In this document: in pieces, positions 40,768-49,696 of the stretch
Layout: each line of letters starts with the position of its first letter
Position numbering within the stretch: position 1 is the stretch's first letter
Assembly (NCBI GenBank): GCA_964371055.1
Contig: CAYJLF010000005.1
Coordinates: 124,001 to 188,000, forward strand
Reading direction: 5' to 3'
Source of the DNA: CAYJLF01 sp964371055
GTDB lineage: Bacteria; Eisenbacteria; RBG-16-71-46; CAIMUX01
Length of the DNA: 64,000 nucleotides
The notes under the pieces: generated by a model
Seen by the model: the letters and a program-made list of their open reading frames with translations, nothing else
What the model was told of the DNA's origin: nothing
Databases searched by the model: none
Translations under genes and position numbers: made by a program

Positions 40768-42618
40768 ATGCGCTCCCTGCCTCGCTCCAGCCGGCGCCCA
40801 CGCTACATCACCGCGCTCCGCGCCGCGGGAGTCGCCGTCGTTCTCCTCCCCACGGCAGTCACCGGGATTGCCCGCGCCCACGCCACGCCGCTCGAGCCAA
40901 CGGCCGTCGTGCGCCTCGAAGCCGTCCAGACCGCCGTTCCGCTGCGTCCCGGCCCGCCGACTGAGATGCTGCGCTACCGGGCAACGGTCGAGTCCGGACC
41001 CGCCTCCGTGCTGGACTCGATTCCGGGGTCGTATCTCGGTCCGATCTTCCGCGTCCGCCAGGGCGACCGTCTGCGCGTGCGCTTCGTCAACCAGACCGGG
41101 GAGCCGTCGATCGTGCACTGGCACGGGCTCGTCATCCCCGACTCGGCCGACGGTCATCCCCGTTTCGCGATCGGCGACGGCGAGGAGCGGATCTATGACT
41201 TCAGCGTTCTCAACCGCGCCGGCACCTACTGGTACCACCCGCACCCCCATATGCTGACCGGCCCGCAGGTGATCCGCGGACTGGCCGGGCTCTTCCTCGT
41301 CTCGGATGGGACCGAGAGCTCGCTGCCGCTGCCGCGCGGGGAGCGCGACGTCCCGTTGGTGATCCAGGACCGCAGCTTCGACGAATTCAACCAGATCCGC
41401 TACGACCACGATCAGATGGAAGGGGGCCACTGGGGCGAGGAGATCTTCGTCAACGGGCGGCCCGACTACGTGCTCTCCGCGGCCACGCGCGTCTACCGCC
41501 TGCGGCTCCTCAACGGCTCGGTCTCCCGGATGTACAAGCTCGCCTGGAGCGACGGGACGCCGATGACGGTGATCGGCACTGATGGCGGGCTCTTGGAAGC
41601 GCCGGAGGAGCGTCCCTATGTCATGCTGGCCCCGGCGGAGCGCGCGGAGATCTGGCTGGACCTGGGCGGCCGCCCGGTCGGGTCCGAGGTGATCCTGCAG
41701 AGCCTCGCCTTCGATCCCGGTGGCATGGAGCACCCGGCGTCCCTGCCGAACGGCGCCCCCTTCGACGTGATGCGCATCACGGTCGACCGCGCCGAGGCGG
41801 AAACACTCACTCTGCCCGACGTGCTCACACCGTTCGAGCGCTACCAGATCCAGGATGCCGTCAACGCCGGCAGCCCGCGCGCCTTCCCCGCTTCCCGGAT
41901 GATGGGTCAGTGGCTGCTCAACGGTCGCGTCTTCGAGATGGAGGAGGTCGCGGCCAACGAGATCGTCCGCACCGGCGACCTCGAGGTGTGGGAGTTGATC
42001 AACACCTCGGGCATGAACCAGATGCGGATGGCACACCCGATCCATCTCCACGGCGTGCAGTTCCAGATCATCCAGCGCACCATGGCGGTCGAAGGCGCCC
42101 CGGCCTGGTCCACGGTCAACGAGGGCCTGGTCGACGAGGGCTGGAAAGATACCTTTCTGATGATGCCGGGAGAGAAGGTCCGGTTCCTCGTGCGCTTCGG
42201 GCCCTACCCGGGCCTCTACCTCTACCACTGCCACAATCTCCTGCACGAAGATGGCGGCATGATGCGCAACTACCGCGTCGAGCCGAATCCCGCCGATGGA
42301 CCCGATCCCACGGGCCGGGACGCCGGGCTGGAGTTGCACGTGCCGGGAGCCTGGCGCGGCGGCGCGCCGGTCGCGATCCGCTACGCGGCCCCGGACCACG
42401 GGCCCGCATCGCTACGGGTGTTCGACGTCGCCGGCCGATGCGTGCGGAGGCTGGAACTCCCCCCTGGCGTCGTCGGGGAGCCCATTCCCAAGGCCCTGTC
42501 GGAAATCTCCTGGGACCTGCGCACCGACCACGGCCGCCGCGTCACTTCCGGCGTCTATCTCATCCGGCTCGCCGCGGGTGGACCGTCGATCTCGAAGCGC
42601 CTGGTCGTCGTTCGCTGA
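40768..42618 (+). CDS. Exported multicopper oxidase with FlgD-like tail
   Basis: A 616-residue protein: signal peptide with AAGVAVVLLPTAVTGIARAHA, three cupredoxin domains and all four copper motifs, HWHG (117-120), YHPHPH (156-161), HPIHLHG near 422 and YHCHNLLHEDGGMM near 485. These ligands define type 1, 2 and 3 copper sites, so it is expected to oxidise metals or phenols with oxygen. The lack of a Met-rich region argues against a specialised CueO-type enzyme. The last 90 residues form a FlgD-like Ig domain (LRVFDVAGRCVRRL ... VTSGVYLIRL), implying surface sorting. ATG 40768 follows GAGGTGACCTC. Convergent with the next gene. Confidence 0.88.
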   Translation: MRSLPRSSRRPRYITALRAAGVAVVLLPTAVTGIARAHATPLEPTAVVRLEAVQTAVPLRPGPPTEMLRYRATVESGPASVLDSIPGSYLGPIFRVRQGDRLRVRFVNQTGEPSIVHWHGLVIPDSADGHPRFAIGDGEERIYDFSVLNRAGTYWYHPHPHMLTGPQVIRGLAGLFLVSDGTESSLPLPRGERDVPLVIQDRSFDEFNQIRYDHDQMEGGHWGEEIFVNGRPDYVLSAATRVYRLRLLNGSVSRMYKLAWSDGTPMTVIGTDGGLLEAPEERPYVMLAPAERAEIWLDLGGRPVGSEVILQSLAFDPGGMEHPASLPNGAPFDVMRITVDRAEAETLTLPDVLTPFERYQIQDAVNAGSPRAFPASRMMGQWLLNGRVFEMEEVAANEIVRTGDLEVWELINTSGMNQMRMAHPIHLHGVQFQIIQRTMAVEGAPAWSTVNEGLVDEGWKDTFLMMPGEKVRFLVRFGPYPGLYLYHCHNLLHEDGGMMRNYRVEPNPADGPDPTGRDAGLELHVPGAWRGGAPVAIRYAAPDHGPASLRVFDVAGRCVRRLELPPGVVGEPIPKALSEISWDLRTDHGRRVTSGVYLIRLAAGGPSISKRLVVVR

Positions 42619-42643
42619 GTCGGGGCGGTTTCGTCGAGCCCCA

Positions 42644-42671
42644 GGCGGGCCGCACGTCTGCACGGCCCGCC
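42644..42671. terminator. GC-rich hairpin between convergent genes
   Basis: GGCGGGCCG, 10-nt loop, CGGCCCGCC: a perfect 9-bp stem in the 67-bp gap between the oxidase and the beta-helix gene. Both transcripts would run into it, so it may serve both. No T-run is present. Confidence 0.5.
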
Positions 42672-42685
42672 CGACGCTCACCTCA

Positions 42686-43996
42686 TCACCGCCGGAACCG
42701 GTTCGACTTGTCGAGCATCCACCACTTGATCCGGCTCCAGGTGACCTTCTCCACCGGCACTCCCTCGCAGCCGACCGGGCAGGCGCCGATCAGCCCGCAG
42801 CCGGCCGGGGAGTTGTTCGGAGCGCAGGGGCTGTCCGCATGCAACGTGAGGTCCGCGGTCCCCCCATCGCAGAAGAGAGGATCGAGTGCGACGTTGTCGT
42901 ACTCATATACGACGGTCCCCGGACCCACTTCAACCGACTGAGGCCAGATGTCGTTGCAGACGAGATCGAGCTGGTCGTCGCAAGTAAAGTACGATCGCGC
43001 GTCGTAGACGATGTTCCGGCTGAAGGTGCAACTCGCCAGCCCGACGCCGTTGACCCCGACGAGATGCATGGTGTTGCCGGTCATCGTCACGGTGACTCGT
43101 TCTCGATGGAAGTCAATGTCTGCCCCGGACACGGCGTTCCAAAAGATGTTGTTCTCGATGGTCACGGTGCTGGGGTCAGGGGGGACCGTGCCGATCTGGG
43201 AGAAGGAGAGCGGGTCCACGACGCCGTCGCCGTGGCAGGTGTTTCCCCTGATAACCGCGCTTCCGAGCAGGAATTCGCACATGGGGCTGACACTCCCGAC
43301 GAATGTGCAGTCCTCGATGAGCGCCGGGGGATCCACGCGACCGTGGACCCAGACCAGGCCAGCCGACCCGCCGTCTGAACGGAACAGGGTCGCGGCCACC
43401 TCGACATCACCCTTTGCGGAGACCGCACTGCCCAGATACGATGCCCGATTCTCGTGGAACTCGGAATCAGCGATCTGGGTAGTGCCCCACACGTTCGCGA
43501 TCGCTCCGCCGTTTCCCAGTGAGCCGTTCCCGGCTTCGTTCTCGCGAAAGACGCAACCTTCGACGAAGAGACCTCCTCGCCAGCGCACCGCTCCCCCTTC
43601 GCAGACCGACGAAGACTGGTATCCTCGGCCATGCTGTAGCGTTAGCTGCGCCAAACGCAGAGTGCCCTCGCTGAACCCCTCGATGTAGAGGATCGAGCCC
43701 TGCCGGCCCGGCACATCCATCCCCCCATCGAGGATCGTCGCGGCGGCTCCCTCACGACCGATGAAGGTCCACTCCCCGATCGGTAGTTCGATGTGCTCGT
43801 AGTAGAGCCCCGGACCGATCAGGATCGTGTCGCCGGAGGCTGCCTGCTGAACGACTTCAGCGATCTGCCCTTCCGGCTGGTTCGGATCCCATTCCACCGT
43901 CCAAGTCGCCGCCCGGACAGGCAGAAGCCCGATAGAACCGACCATCGTCAGCAGGAGCAGGAACGAAGAGCCTGGGGGTCGCTCACGTTGCTTCAT
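42686..43996 (-). CDS. Exported beta-helix protein with short W-S-R-I-K C-terminal tail
   Basis: A 436-residue protein: signal peptide (LLLLTMVGSIGLLPVRA), a right-handed beta-helix (GDTILIGPGLYYEHIELP; GGAIANVWGTTQIADSEF; IENNIFWNAV), the usual end segment ADLTLHADSPCAPNNSPAGC, then GCPVGC and a tail PVEKVTWSRIKWWML continuing to a basic end (RFRR). The tail resembles that of the 25773 protein and replaces the FlgD-like domain. ATG start, preceded by GAGGAGACCAGCGAC. It begins 22 bp after the Cys-rich gene on the same strand, so both are probably one transcription unit. Confidence 0.75.
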   Translation of the reverse strand: MKQRERPPGSSFLLLLTMVGSIGLLPVRAATWTVEWDPNQPEGQIAEVVQQAASGDTILIGPGLYYEHIELPIGEWTFIGREGAAATILDGGMDVPGRQGSILYIEGFSEGTLRLAQLTLQHGRGYQSSSVCEGGAVRWRGGLFVEGCVFRENEAGNGSLGNGGAIANVWGTTQIADSEFHENRASYLGSAVSAKGDVEVAATLFRSDGGSAGLVWVHGRVDPPALIEDCTFVGSVSPMCEFLLGSAVIRGNTCHGDGVVDPLSFSQIGTVPPDPSTVTIENNIFWNAVSGADIDFHRERVTVTMTGNTMHLVGVNGVGLASCTFSRNIVYDARSYFTCDDQLDLVCNDIWPQSVEVGPGTVVYEYDNVALDPLFCDGGTADLTLHADSPCAPNNSPAGCGLIGACPVGCEGVPVEKVTWSRIKWWMLDKSNRFRR

Positions 43997-44018
43997 GTCG
44001 CTGGTCTCCTCTCACCCC

Positions 44019-44768
44019 TCAGCGCACACGCAACAGAACGAGACTCTCGTCTACCTCCCCGGCGTGGACCCGGACGAAGTACGCACCTGCGGCCACGGCA
44101 CGGCCGGCGTCGTCACGACCGTCCCACCGGAACGTCGCGCTCTCCCCAGCCGCGATCTCAGGGCTCAGCACGCGAATCACCCGCCCAGTCGCGTCGAGAA
44201 CACGACAGGTCGCAGCCTCGGGCCGCCCCGGAGCCGCGAGGGCCAACCGCAACACGGTGTCGAAGACGAATGGGTTCGGAGCCGCCCGCAGCGACAGGCG
44301 CGCCGGCTCTGACGGCTCTACGGCCATCGCATCGCAGGGATGGAGCGAGCAGGGATACCCCTCGTAGGTAAACTCACCTCCCTGGGAGGCGCAGTCCGAC
44401 GGGAGGAGCATGACGCAGGTCCCGTCGGACAGGCAGCAGGCGCCGATGCTGCACGGATCGCCTTCGCAATCAGTCCACGGCCCGAGGAACCGGCCCATCG
44501 GCACCACGCAAGTCACGTAATCCGTGAAGACGCAGGAGCCAAACTCGGTGCAGCAGGCCCCCCAGCAAGGACTCGGGTCACAGGGAAGATCTTCACCGAG
44601 CCACATCCCCCCCTCGATGGCACACTCATCGATGCCCAGCATGTGACACTCGCCGGATCCGAAGCAGCAGGGCCCCGGCAGCGGAATCGGGTTGGCCACG
44701 GCGATCGCCGCCAGGAACACACCTGAGAGATAAGTCAGGGTGGCGACAAACACGTTTCGGAGTCGCAT
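44019..44768 (-). CDS. Exported cysteine-rich repeat protein with FlgD-like tail
   Basis: A 249-residue protein: signal peptide (VATLTYLSGVFLAAIAVA), then three repeats of about 34 residues with the pattern GxCCxxxGxC-x7-C-xxxGG-x-G-x4-C-x3-PC (for example GACCLSDGTCVMLLPSDC), then a FlgD-like Ig domain (APNPFVFDTVLRLAL ... RWDGRDDAGRAVAAGAYF). The eight or so cysteines per repeat are probably disulphide-bonded outside the cell. Function unknown. ATG 44768 lies five bases after GGAGG; the GTG at 44774 overlaps that site and is unlikely to be the start. Confidence 0.78.
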   Translation of the reverse strand: MRLRNVFVATLTYLSGVFLAAIAVANPIPLPGPCCFGSGECHMLGIDECAIEGGMWLGEDLPCDPSPCWGACCTEFGSCVFTDYVTCVVPMGRFLGPWTDCEGDPCSIGACCLSDGTCVMLLPSDCASQGGEFTYEGYPCSLHPCDAMAVEPSEPARLSLRAAPNPFVFDTVLRLALAAPGRPEAATCRVLDATGRVIRVLSPEIAAGESATFRWDGRDDAGRAVAAGAYFVRVHAGEVDESLVLLRVR

Positions 44769-44946
44769 GATCACCTCCGGAGCCCGTCCATAGCGGTCCG
44801 AGAACGACTCGGGACAACACGCACACTGGACTAATGCTACGCCCGCGCAGCCGCCGAGTCAATCGCACCTCGACACGGACCCGGGCATCTCGACGTGACC
44901 TCGAGACCGTCCGCCATGTCTCAGTCCCCTTCCGGTCGGCACCGCC

Positions 44947-47205
44947 TCACAACGTGCACAAGGCCGACAGCGCCCGGCTGGCGCGGTCGATCTTTCGCCA
45001 GGCCGGCAGTCCGTTCCGCTCCAGCAGCATCACGAACGGATCGTAGAGCCTTCCTGAGTCGACGGCCAGGGCCATCGGCTTTTCGGTAGCGTTGAAGATC
45101 CGCATCAGCTCCTGCGGCAGCGAGCGCGGCGCGTACATGTTCTCCGAATGCAGGCCGATGAGGTCCGGGGCGAGGTTGTCGAGCGCCGGGGTGACCGGCA
45201 CGGGCGAGACCAGGAGCGCATCGACGTTCGGATCGCGCAGCATCGCCTCGGCCGCCTCCACGAACTGCTTCGTCGTCGCCATCGGGGTGGCGTCGACCGG
45301 GTTGTCGGCGTGCGCGATCTCCGGCAGGCATGCCTTGAGCGCCGCTCGCGTCTCCTCCGTCAGGGCCGCCAGCTCGAGGTTATACAGGCGGTCCAGCACG
45401 GTGGAACACTCGAAGCCGGCGTTGCTGATGATCGCCACGCGTCGCCCGCCGTTCTTCGGGATCCGGTCGGCCAGCATGGTGTAGATCTTCACATAGTCCT
45501 CGAACATATCGAGCGTCTCGGCCACGATCACCCCGGCCTGGCACATCAGGGCGCGCGCCACGGCGTAATCTCCGGCCAGGGAGGCGGTGTGGCTCTGCGC
45601 CGCCTTCGCTCCCAGCGCGGTCTTGCCCGCCTTGAAGGCAATGACCCGCTTGCCGCGCGCGCGCAGCTTCCGCGCCAGCTCCACATACCGCTCACCGTCC
45701 AGCGGCTTGAACCCCTCGATGTAGGTCGCCAGCACCTTGATGGTCGGGTCCTCGAGGTAGTACTCGAGAAAGTCGGCGACCGTCAGGTCCATCTGGTTGC
45801 CGTAGGAGACCGACGCGCGGGGGAAGATGATCCCGTCGAGGTTGCTGGAGAGGGTCACGAGATAGGCGCCGCTCTGGCTGATCGCCGCCAGGTCGTCTCC
45901 GGGCGCGTTGTGGAACGGCAGCTTGTACTGCGGCAGGAAAAAGGTGTTGTACTGCCGCTTGGAGACGATCCCGAGGCAATTGCCGCCGACGAGCACCGGC
46001 CCGCCGCCGGGATTGACGCGCGAGGCTTCGAGCGCCGCGATGATCTCCCCCTCCAGCCCCTTCCGGCCGGTCTCCGCGAACCCGCCTGGAATCAGGATGA
46101 TCGATGAGGCCAGGTCCTTCTCGGCGAGCGTGCGGATCGCGTCGCGCGCCCCTTCGGCCGGGATCGACACCACCGCAAGGTCGACCTTCTCCGGCAGGTC
46201 CTCGACCGTACGGACGCAGGGGATCCCGTCGATCGCTTCCTCTTTCGGGTGCACCGCGTAGAGATGGCCGTAGGCGATCCCTTCGGACGACTTGAGGTTC
46301 CGCAGGATGATCCGCCCCGGGTTCATCCCCTTGGACGAAGCGCCGATCACCACGCAGCTCTTCGGCTCGAGCAGGTTTTGGATCTTGCTCAGCGGCCGGC
46401 GGGGCACCGAGGACTTGGCCGCGGAGAAGTGACCGACGCCATCGACCGCGACCCACCGTCCGTCGGCCGCGAGAAGCATCGGGTTCATCTCCAGCTCCTC
46501 GATCGTGAGGGGAACGTCAGCCCGGGTCCGGCTGAACTTCTCCGCCAGACGTCCCAGAGCCTCCAGCCGCTCCACCGTCCGCGCGAAGTCGAGTGGCGCC
46601 TCGGCGTGTTGTCGGCTGGGCCGGAAGAGGAACGAGAGGACCGGCAGCGCTTCGATGGCCCGCTCCAGCGACTCCCGGACGGTCCCCGGCTTCAGCACGA
46701 CCGTCGAGCGTCCGTCCGACACCTTCCCGAACCACTCCGTCAGGATGCCGCCTAATCCCAGAACCAGCACGGTCCCGAACGCAGGGTCCTGCTTGACCGA
46801 GAGGAGCGTCTCGACGGCCAGAGAACCGCCCGCGACCGGCACCCGCTCCATCACCAGCACGCCGCGACGGTCCGCGTTCGGCATCCGGCGGCCGGTCTCC
46901 TCCCAGATCTTCCGCCCCGCGGCAACCACTTCGCGCTCATCGCGCGGGCAAAAGGCGAGGCCGCCCACGTCCGACTTGTGCAGGATCTGCGGCGAGACGA
47001 TCTTCAGGACCAGCTTCTCGGCCGGCAGCGAAGCGAGGAAGTCCTGCACGGGCGCGGGAACCGTCTCTCCCGGCTGGCCCGCCCAGAAGACGTAGCGCGG
47101 CGTGTCAAGGCCGGCTTCTTTGAGGATCTCGTAGACCTCGTGCTCGAAGAGCGCGGTCCGTCCGTCCGCCCTGGCCGCCTCGAGGATCCGTTGCACGCCG
47201 CCCAT
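44947..47205 (-). CDS. ADP-forming acyl-CoA synthetase (acetate-CoA ligase type), fused beta-alpha subunits
   Basis: A 752-residue cytosolic enzyme. Residues about 10-240 form the ATP-grasp (beta) part with LKIVSPQILHKSDVGG; residues about 265-745 form the CoA-binding and ligase (alpha) part with CVVIGASSKGMNPG (284-297), GGNCLGI, the nucleotide/phosphate loop AISQSGAY (441-448) and the phospho-histidine region SHTASLAGDY (H539). Enzymes of this superfamily convert acyl-CoA, ADP and phosphate to acid, CoA and ATP. Here the order is beta before alpha, the reverse of many fused forms. Start is ATG 47205 behind GGGGAGGG; the GTG just before it is less well spaced. Monocistronic as far as can be seen. 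Confidence 0.88.
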   Translation of the reverse strand: MGGVQRILEAARADGRTALFEHEVYEILKEAGLDTPRYVFWAGQPGETVPAPVQDFLASLPAEKLVLKIVSPQILHKSDVGGLAFCPRDEREVVAAGRKIWEETGRRMPNADRRGVLVMERVPVAGGSLAVETLLSVKQDPAFGTVLVLGLGGILTEWFGKVSDGRSTVVLKPGTVRESLERAIEALPVLSFLFRPSRQHAEAPLDFARTVERLEALGRLAEKFSRTRADVPLTIEELEMNPMLLAADGRWVAVDGVGHFSAAKSSVPRRPLSKIQNLLEPKSCVVIGASSKGMNPGRIILRNLKSSEGIAYGHLYAVHPKEEAIDGIPCVRTVEDLPEKVDLAVVSIPAEGARDAIRTLAEKDLASSIILIPGGFAETGRKGLEGEIIAALEASRVNPGGGPVLVGGNCLGIVSKRQYNTFFLPQYKLPFHNAPGDDLAAISQSGAYLVTLSSNLDGIIFPRASVSYGNQMDLTVADFLEYYLEDPTIKVLATYIEGFKPLDGERYVELARKLRARGKRVIAFKAGKTALGAKAAQSHTASLAGDYAVARALMCQAGVIVAETLDMFEDYVKIYTMLADRIPKNGGRRVAIISNAGFECSTVLDRLYNLELAALTEETRAALKACLPEIAHADNPVDATPMATTKQFVEAAEAMLRDPNVDALLVSPVPVTPALDNLAPDLIGLHSENMYAPRSLPQELMRIFNATEKPMALAVDSGRLYDPFVMLLERNGLPAWRKIDRASRALSALCTL

Positions 47206-47412
47206 CACGCCCTCCCCTGCTCGACAACCCCGCCGGACCCGGCCGGCGCGGTCAGCACGCCTCCGGGCGGGAACCGCCGCTCAGGGTAGCCCGGAAGACG
47301 CGTCCGGCGCAAACGGATGCGCCGCCGTTCGGAATGACCCCAAGAAGGCTCTACGGGTGGTCTTTTCCGCCGTGTCGACATCTGCGGCAGGGGTGGCGGG
47401 CAGGGGAGCGGA

Positions 47413-47559
47413 ATCCTGACGAGCTTCGACGTCTCCGATCGGACCGAATCGGTCGTCGTCTGCACCGCCCCGGATCTCGCGCGTGTTGCGATCTTCGATT
47501 TCGCGGGACGGCAGCTGAGAACGCTGATGCCCGTGGGCCCGGAGGGCACGATCGCGTGA
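47413..47559 (+). pseudogene. Possible remnant of a FlgD-like sorting domain
   Basis: A 48-residue open frame with no start that reads VVVCTAPDLARVAIFDFAGR followed by QLRTLMPVGPEG and a stop. The VAIFDFAGRQLRTL stretch matches the centre of FlgD-like tails seen elsewhere in this window, but the usual WDGRDD half is missing. I read it as the decayed end of an exported-protein gene; it could be chance. Confidence 0.35.
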
Positions 47560-47641
47560 GACAGGAAAGCGTGCAGGACCAGGAGTCTTCAGCGGACGCA
47601 ATCGGTCTTGCATCCGGCGTCCGCCTCCATGTTACAGAGGC

Positions 47642-47830
47642 GGCGAGATCCTTGTCGATCGCCTCGCCGCACTCGAGCTCGCAGAACCTCTGTCGTGGGA
47701 GATCGTCTCTCTCATCGCGCTCATGGAGCCCCTGCAGGCTCAGATCCAGATCTGTGACGACCGGAGTCAGGAAGCATGCAAAGGAAGATGCAGTTGTACG
47801 GCGCTTGTGCAAGCGAGTTGCGCTTGACTG
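47642..47830 (+). pseudogene. Frameshifted transposase remnant (IS110-like)
   Basis: Frame 1 reads VDRLAALELAEPLSWEIVSL then IALMEPLQAQIQICDDRSQE; after about 47775 the continuation KEDAVVRRLCKRV lies in another frame. A helical leucine-rich segment with LMEPLQAQI followed by VVRRL resembles the middle of IS110-family transposases, before the GVG motif. Neither end of an element nor inverted repeats can be seen. Together with the preceding remnant it fills the otherwise gene-free stretch 47206-48050 just upstream of the RHS module. Confidence 0.45.
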
Positions 47831-48050
47831 TTACCTCGTCAACCCTCACCTTCTCCCGTTCGACTGCGGCGGCCGTGGCGGGAGGGAGGGGCTATCACCT
47901 GAACGACCGCCTGCCTGAAGGGCTGTCTGAATGTGTATCCCCCTGATCGGGGTCGTGAATCAGGGACGATGGAGTGGCACTGGCCTGCGAGCGTTGACGC
48001 TGAGAGAAGGAGCAGCCTGCCCGTAGAGGACAGAAAAGGAGACCACCAGT

Positions 48051-49592
48051 ATGGCTATACAGTCGTTGACCCCCCCGCAGGATATCACCTGGACCCGCCT
48101 GGCGTTTTCCAAGGATATGATCGACACCAACTTCGATGACTTCGCCTTCAGCCCCAAGTGGCGATCGTCACTGGCAGTCTATTTCTTTGTCGTTCCGGAA
48201 GAAGAGACCGCCGATGCCTATCCCAACTCACGCATCCTGTACCTCAAGCTGACCTGCAGCATCACCGGATTCAACCCGTCCGAGGGGCTGCGCGGGGTCA
48301 AGCAGGCGGCGGAGGCGGCCGGCACGTTGGACGACCTGCAGCGCACGCTGTGGGAGACGATCACCTCCAGCGGGTGGGCCTCCACCTACTGGCCGTGCCT
48401 GGGGGCGATCATGCAACTCGCTGTCTATCCCAACAACCCCGCGGGGGTCGCGCCCGACGACTACCCCTACATCATCGACTTCGAGCCCAAGAAGCGCGAG
48501 CTGTTCGAACAGGTGACCGAAGGGGGGGAGTTCCTCTCGGGATCGTCGAGCAAGCTCTCGCTGACCAAAGGTTCGACCAATACGCAGAGCGTGGATGTGT
48601 CGGCCGGAGGTTCGGTCTTTGGCATCGGAGTTTCCGCTTCCGCCGGCGCCACCTGGCAGCAGGTGGAGAACCGCACCACGGACACCTCGCGCGAAGAGCG
48701 GGAGACGGTCTCGCACTCCACCTCGTTCAGCCAGATGTATCAGCTCTTCAACGGTTATCACCTGGGCACCAATCGGGCGCTGTTCGTCGTGGCTCCCCGT
48801 CCGCATACGGTGTCCTCCAGCGAGCAGACGGATTTCAACCTGATCGATGGTGAGCGCAAGCTGGAAGGGTTGCAGGACGTGTTCCTGGTGGTGCACCTGC
48901 CCAAGTCGCTCGACGGGTTCTGCATCCAGGCCGGCCTGGACACCGGGCACGAAGCCACCATCAGCGCGCCGCGCCACGTGGTGTTCCTGGCCAAGGACAA
49001 CGATTTCGACCCTGAGAACCCTCCCTCGCCGCCGGATCTTCCCCCGCCCCCTCCCCCCGACACACCCACCAAGCAGCTGGTGATCACCCGGCGCATCGTG
49101 CAGGCCTGCGGCGCGTTCGACGAGAACGGCAATTTCACCCCGCGGGGCGTGTTCGAGCCTCGCCCGCCGGTCGTGGTCGGCGAGTTTTCCCTGCCGGACC
49201 GGGCCACCTCGGCCGTCTTCCGCGTCGCGGCGGGCGGCGGGGAGCGACGCACACGCCTCAAGGCGGCGGACCTGCTCAATCAGAAGCAAAGCATCATCAA
49301 CCGGCGCATCCTGGACACGATCTCGTCGGGGGCCTACGAACCGCGCAGCTTCGAAGCAACCAACGTGTTTCAATCGCTGGTAGCGACCGTGGTGCGCAAC
49401 TCCGATATCCCGCTCACCCGGTTGGCCAGCAAGGGCTATATCAGCCGGAGCACGCTGGGCACGCTCAACCGCCAGAAGGTCACGACCCTGGGCGACCTGT
49501 TCGCGGCACCGCTGGCCGAGCGGGAGATCGAGAGCGGGCAGGAGATCCGGCGGGCGATTCTCGCGCGGTTGTTGGAACTGGGTCGGCGGTGA
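48051..49592 (+). CDS. Unknown 513-residue protein upstream of the RHS gene
   Basis: Not recognised. No signal peptide. Residues 1-170 are globular (beta-rich). About 170-250 is a Ser/Thr/Gly-rich stretch with alternating small polar and hydrophobic residues (SVDVSAGGSVFGIGVSASAG, then REERETVSHSTSFSQMY), the pattern seen in membrane-inserting loops of aerolysin-like pore formers. A second beta-rich part (260-325) follows, then a Pro-rich linker PPSPPDLPPPPPPDTPT and a charged helical C-terminus. ATG follows AAAAGGAG. It ends 104 bp before the RHS gene on the same strand; the pair probably acts together, perhaps as carrier, pore or target-binding partner, which is a guess. Confidence 0.65.
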   Translation: MAIQSLTPPQDITWTRLAFSKDMIDTNFDDFAFSPKWRSSLAVYFFVVPEEETADAYPNSRILYLKLTCSITGFNPSEGLRGVKQAAEAAGTLDDLQRTLWETITSSGWASTYWPCLGAIMQLAVYPNNPAGVAPDDYPYIIDFEPKKRELFEQVTEGGEFLSGSSSKLSLTKGSTNTQSVDVSAGGSVFGIGVSASAGATWQQVENRTTDTSREERETVSHSTSFSQMYQLFNGYHLGTNRALFVVAPRPHTVSSSEQTDFNLIDGERKLEGLQDVFLVVHLPKSLDGFCIQAGLDTGHEATISAPRHVVFLAKDNDFDPENPPSPPDLPPPPPPDTPTKQLVITRRIVQACGAFDENGNFTPRGVFEPRPPVVVGEFSLPDRATSAVFRVAAGGGERRTRLKAADLLNQKQSIINRRILDTISSGAYEPRSFEATNVFQSLVATVVRNSDIPLTRLASKGYISRSTLGTLNRQKVTTLGDLFAAPLAEREIESGQEIRRAILARLLELGRR

Positions 49593-49696
49593 AAGCCCGA
49601 GCCAGCGGCGCGTGGGCGGAGAGGCGCCACTTCGCAACTCCGCTCGATCGTCCCGGGCCAGGTTCGCGTAATCGGGTCGATTCTTGAGGGAAAGCC

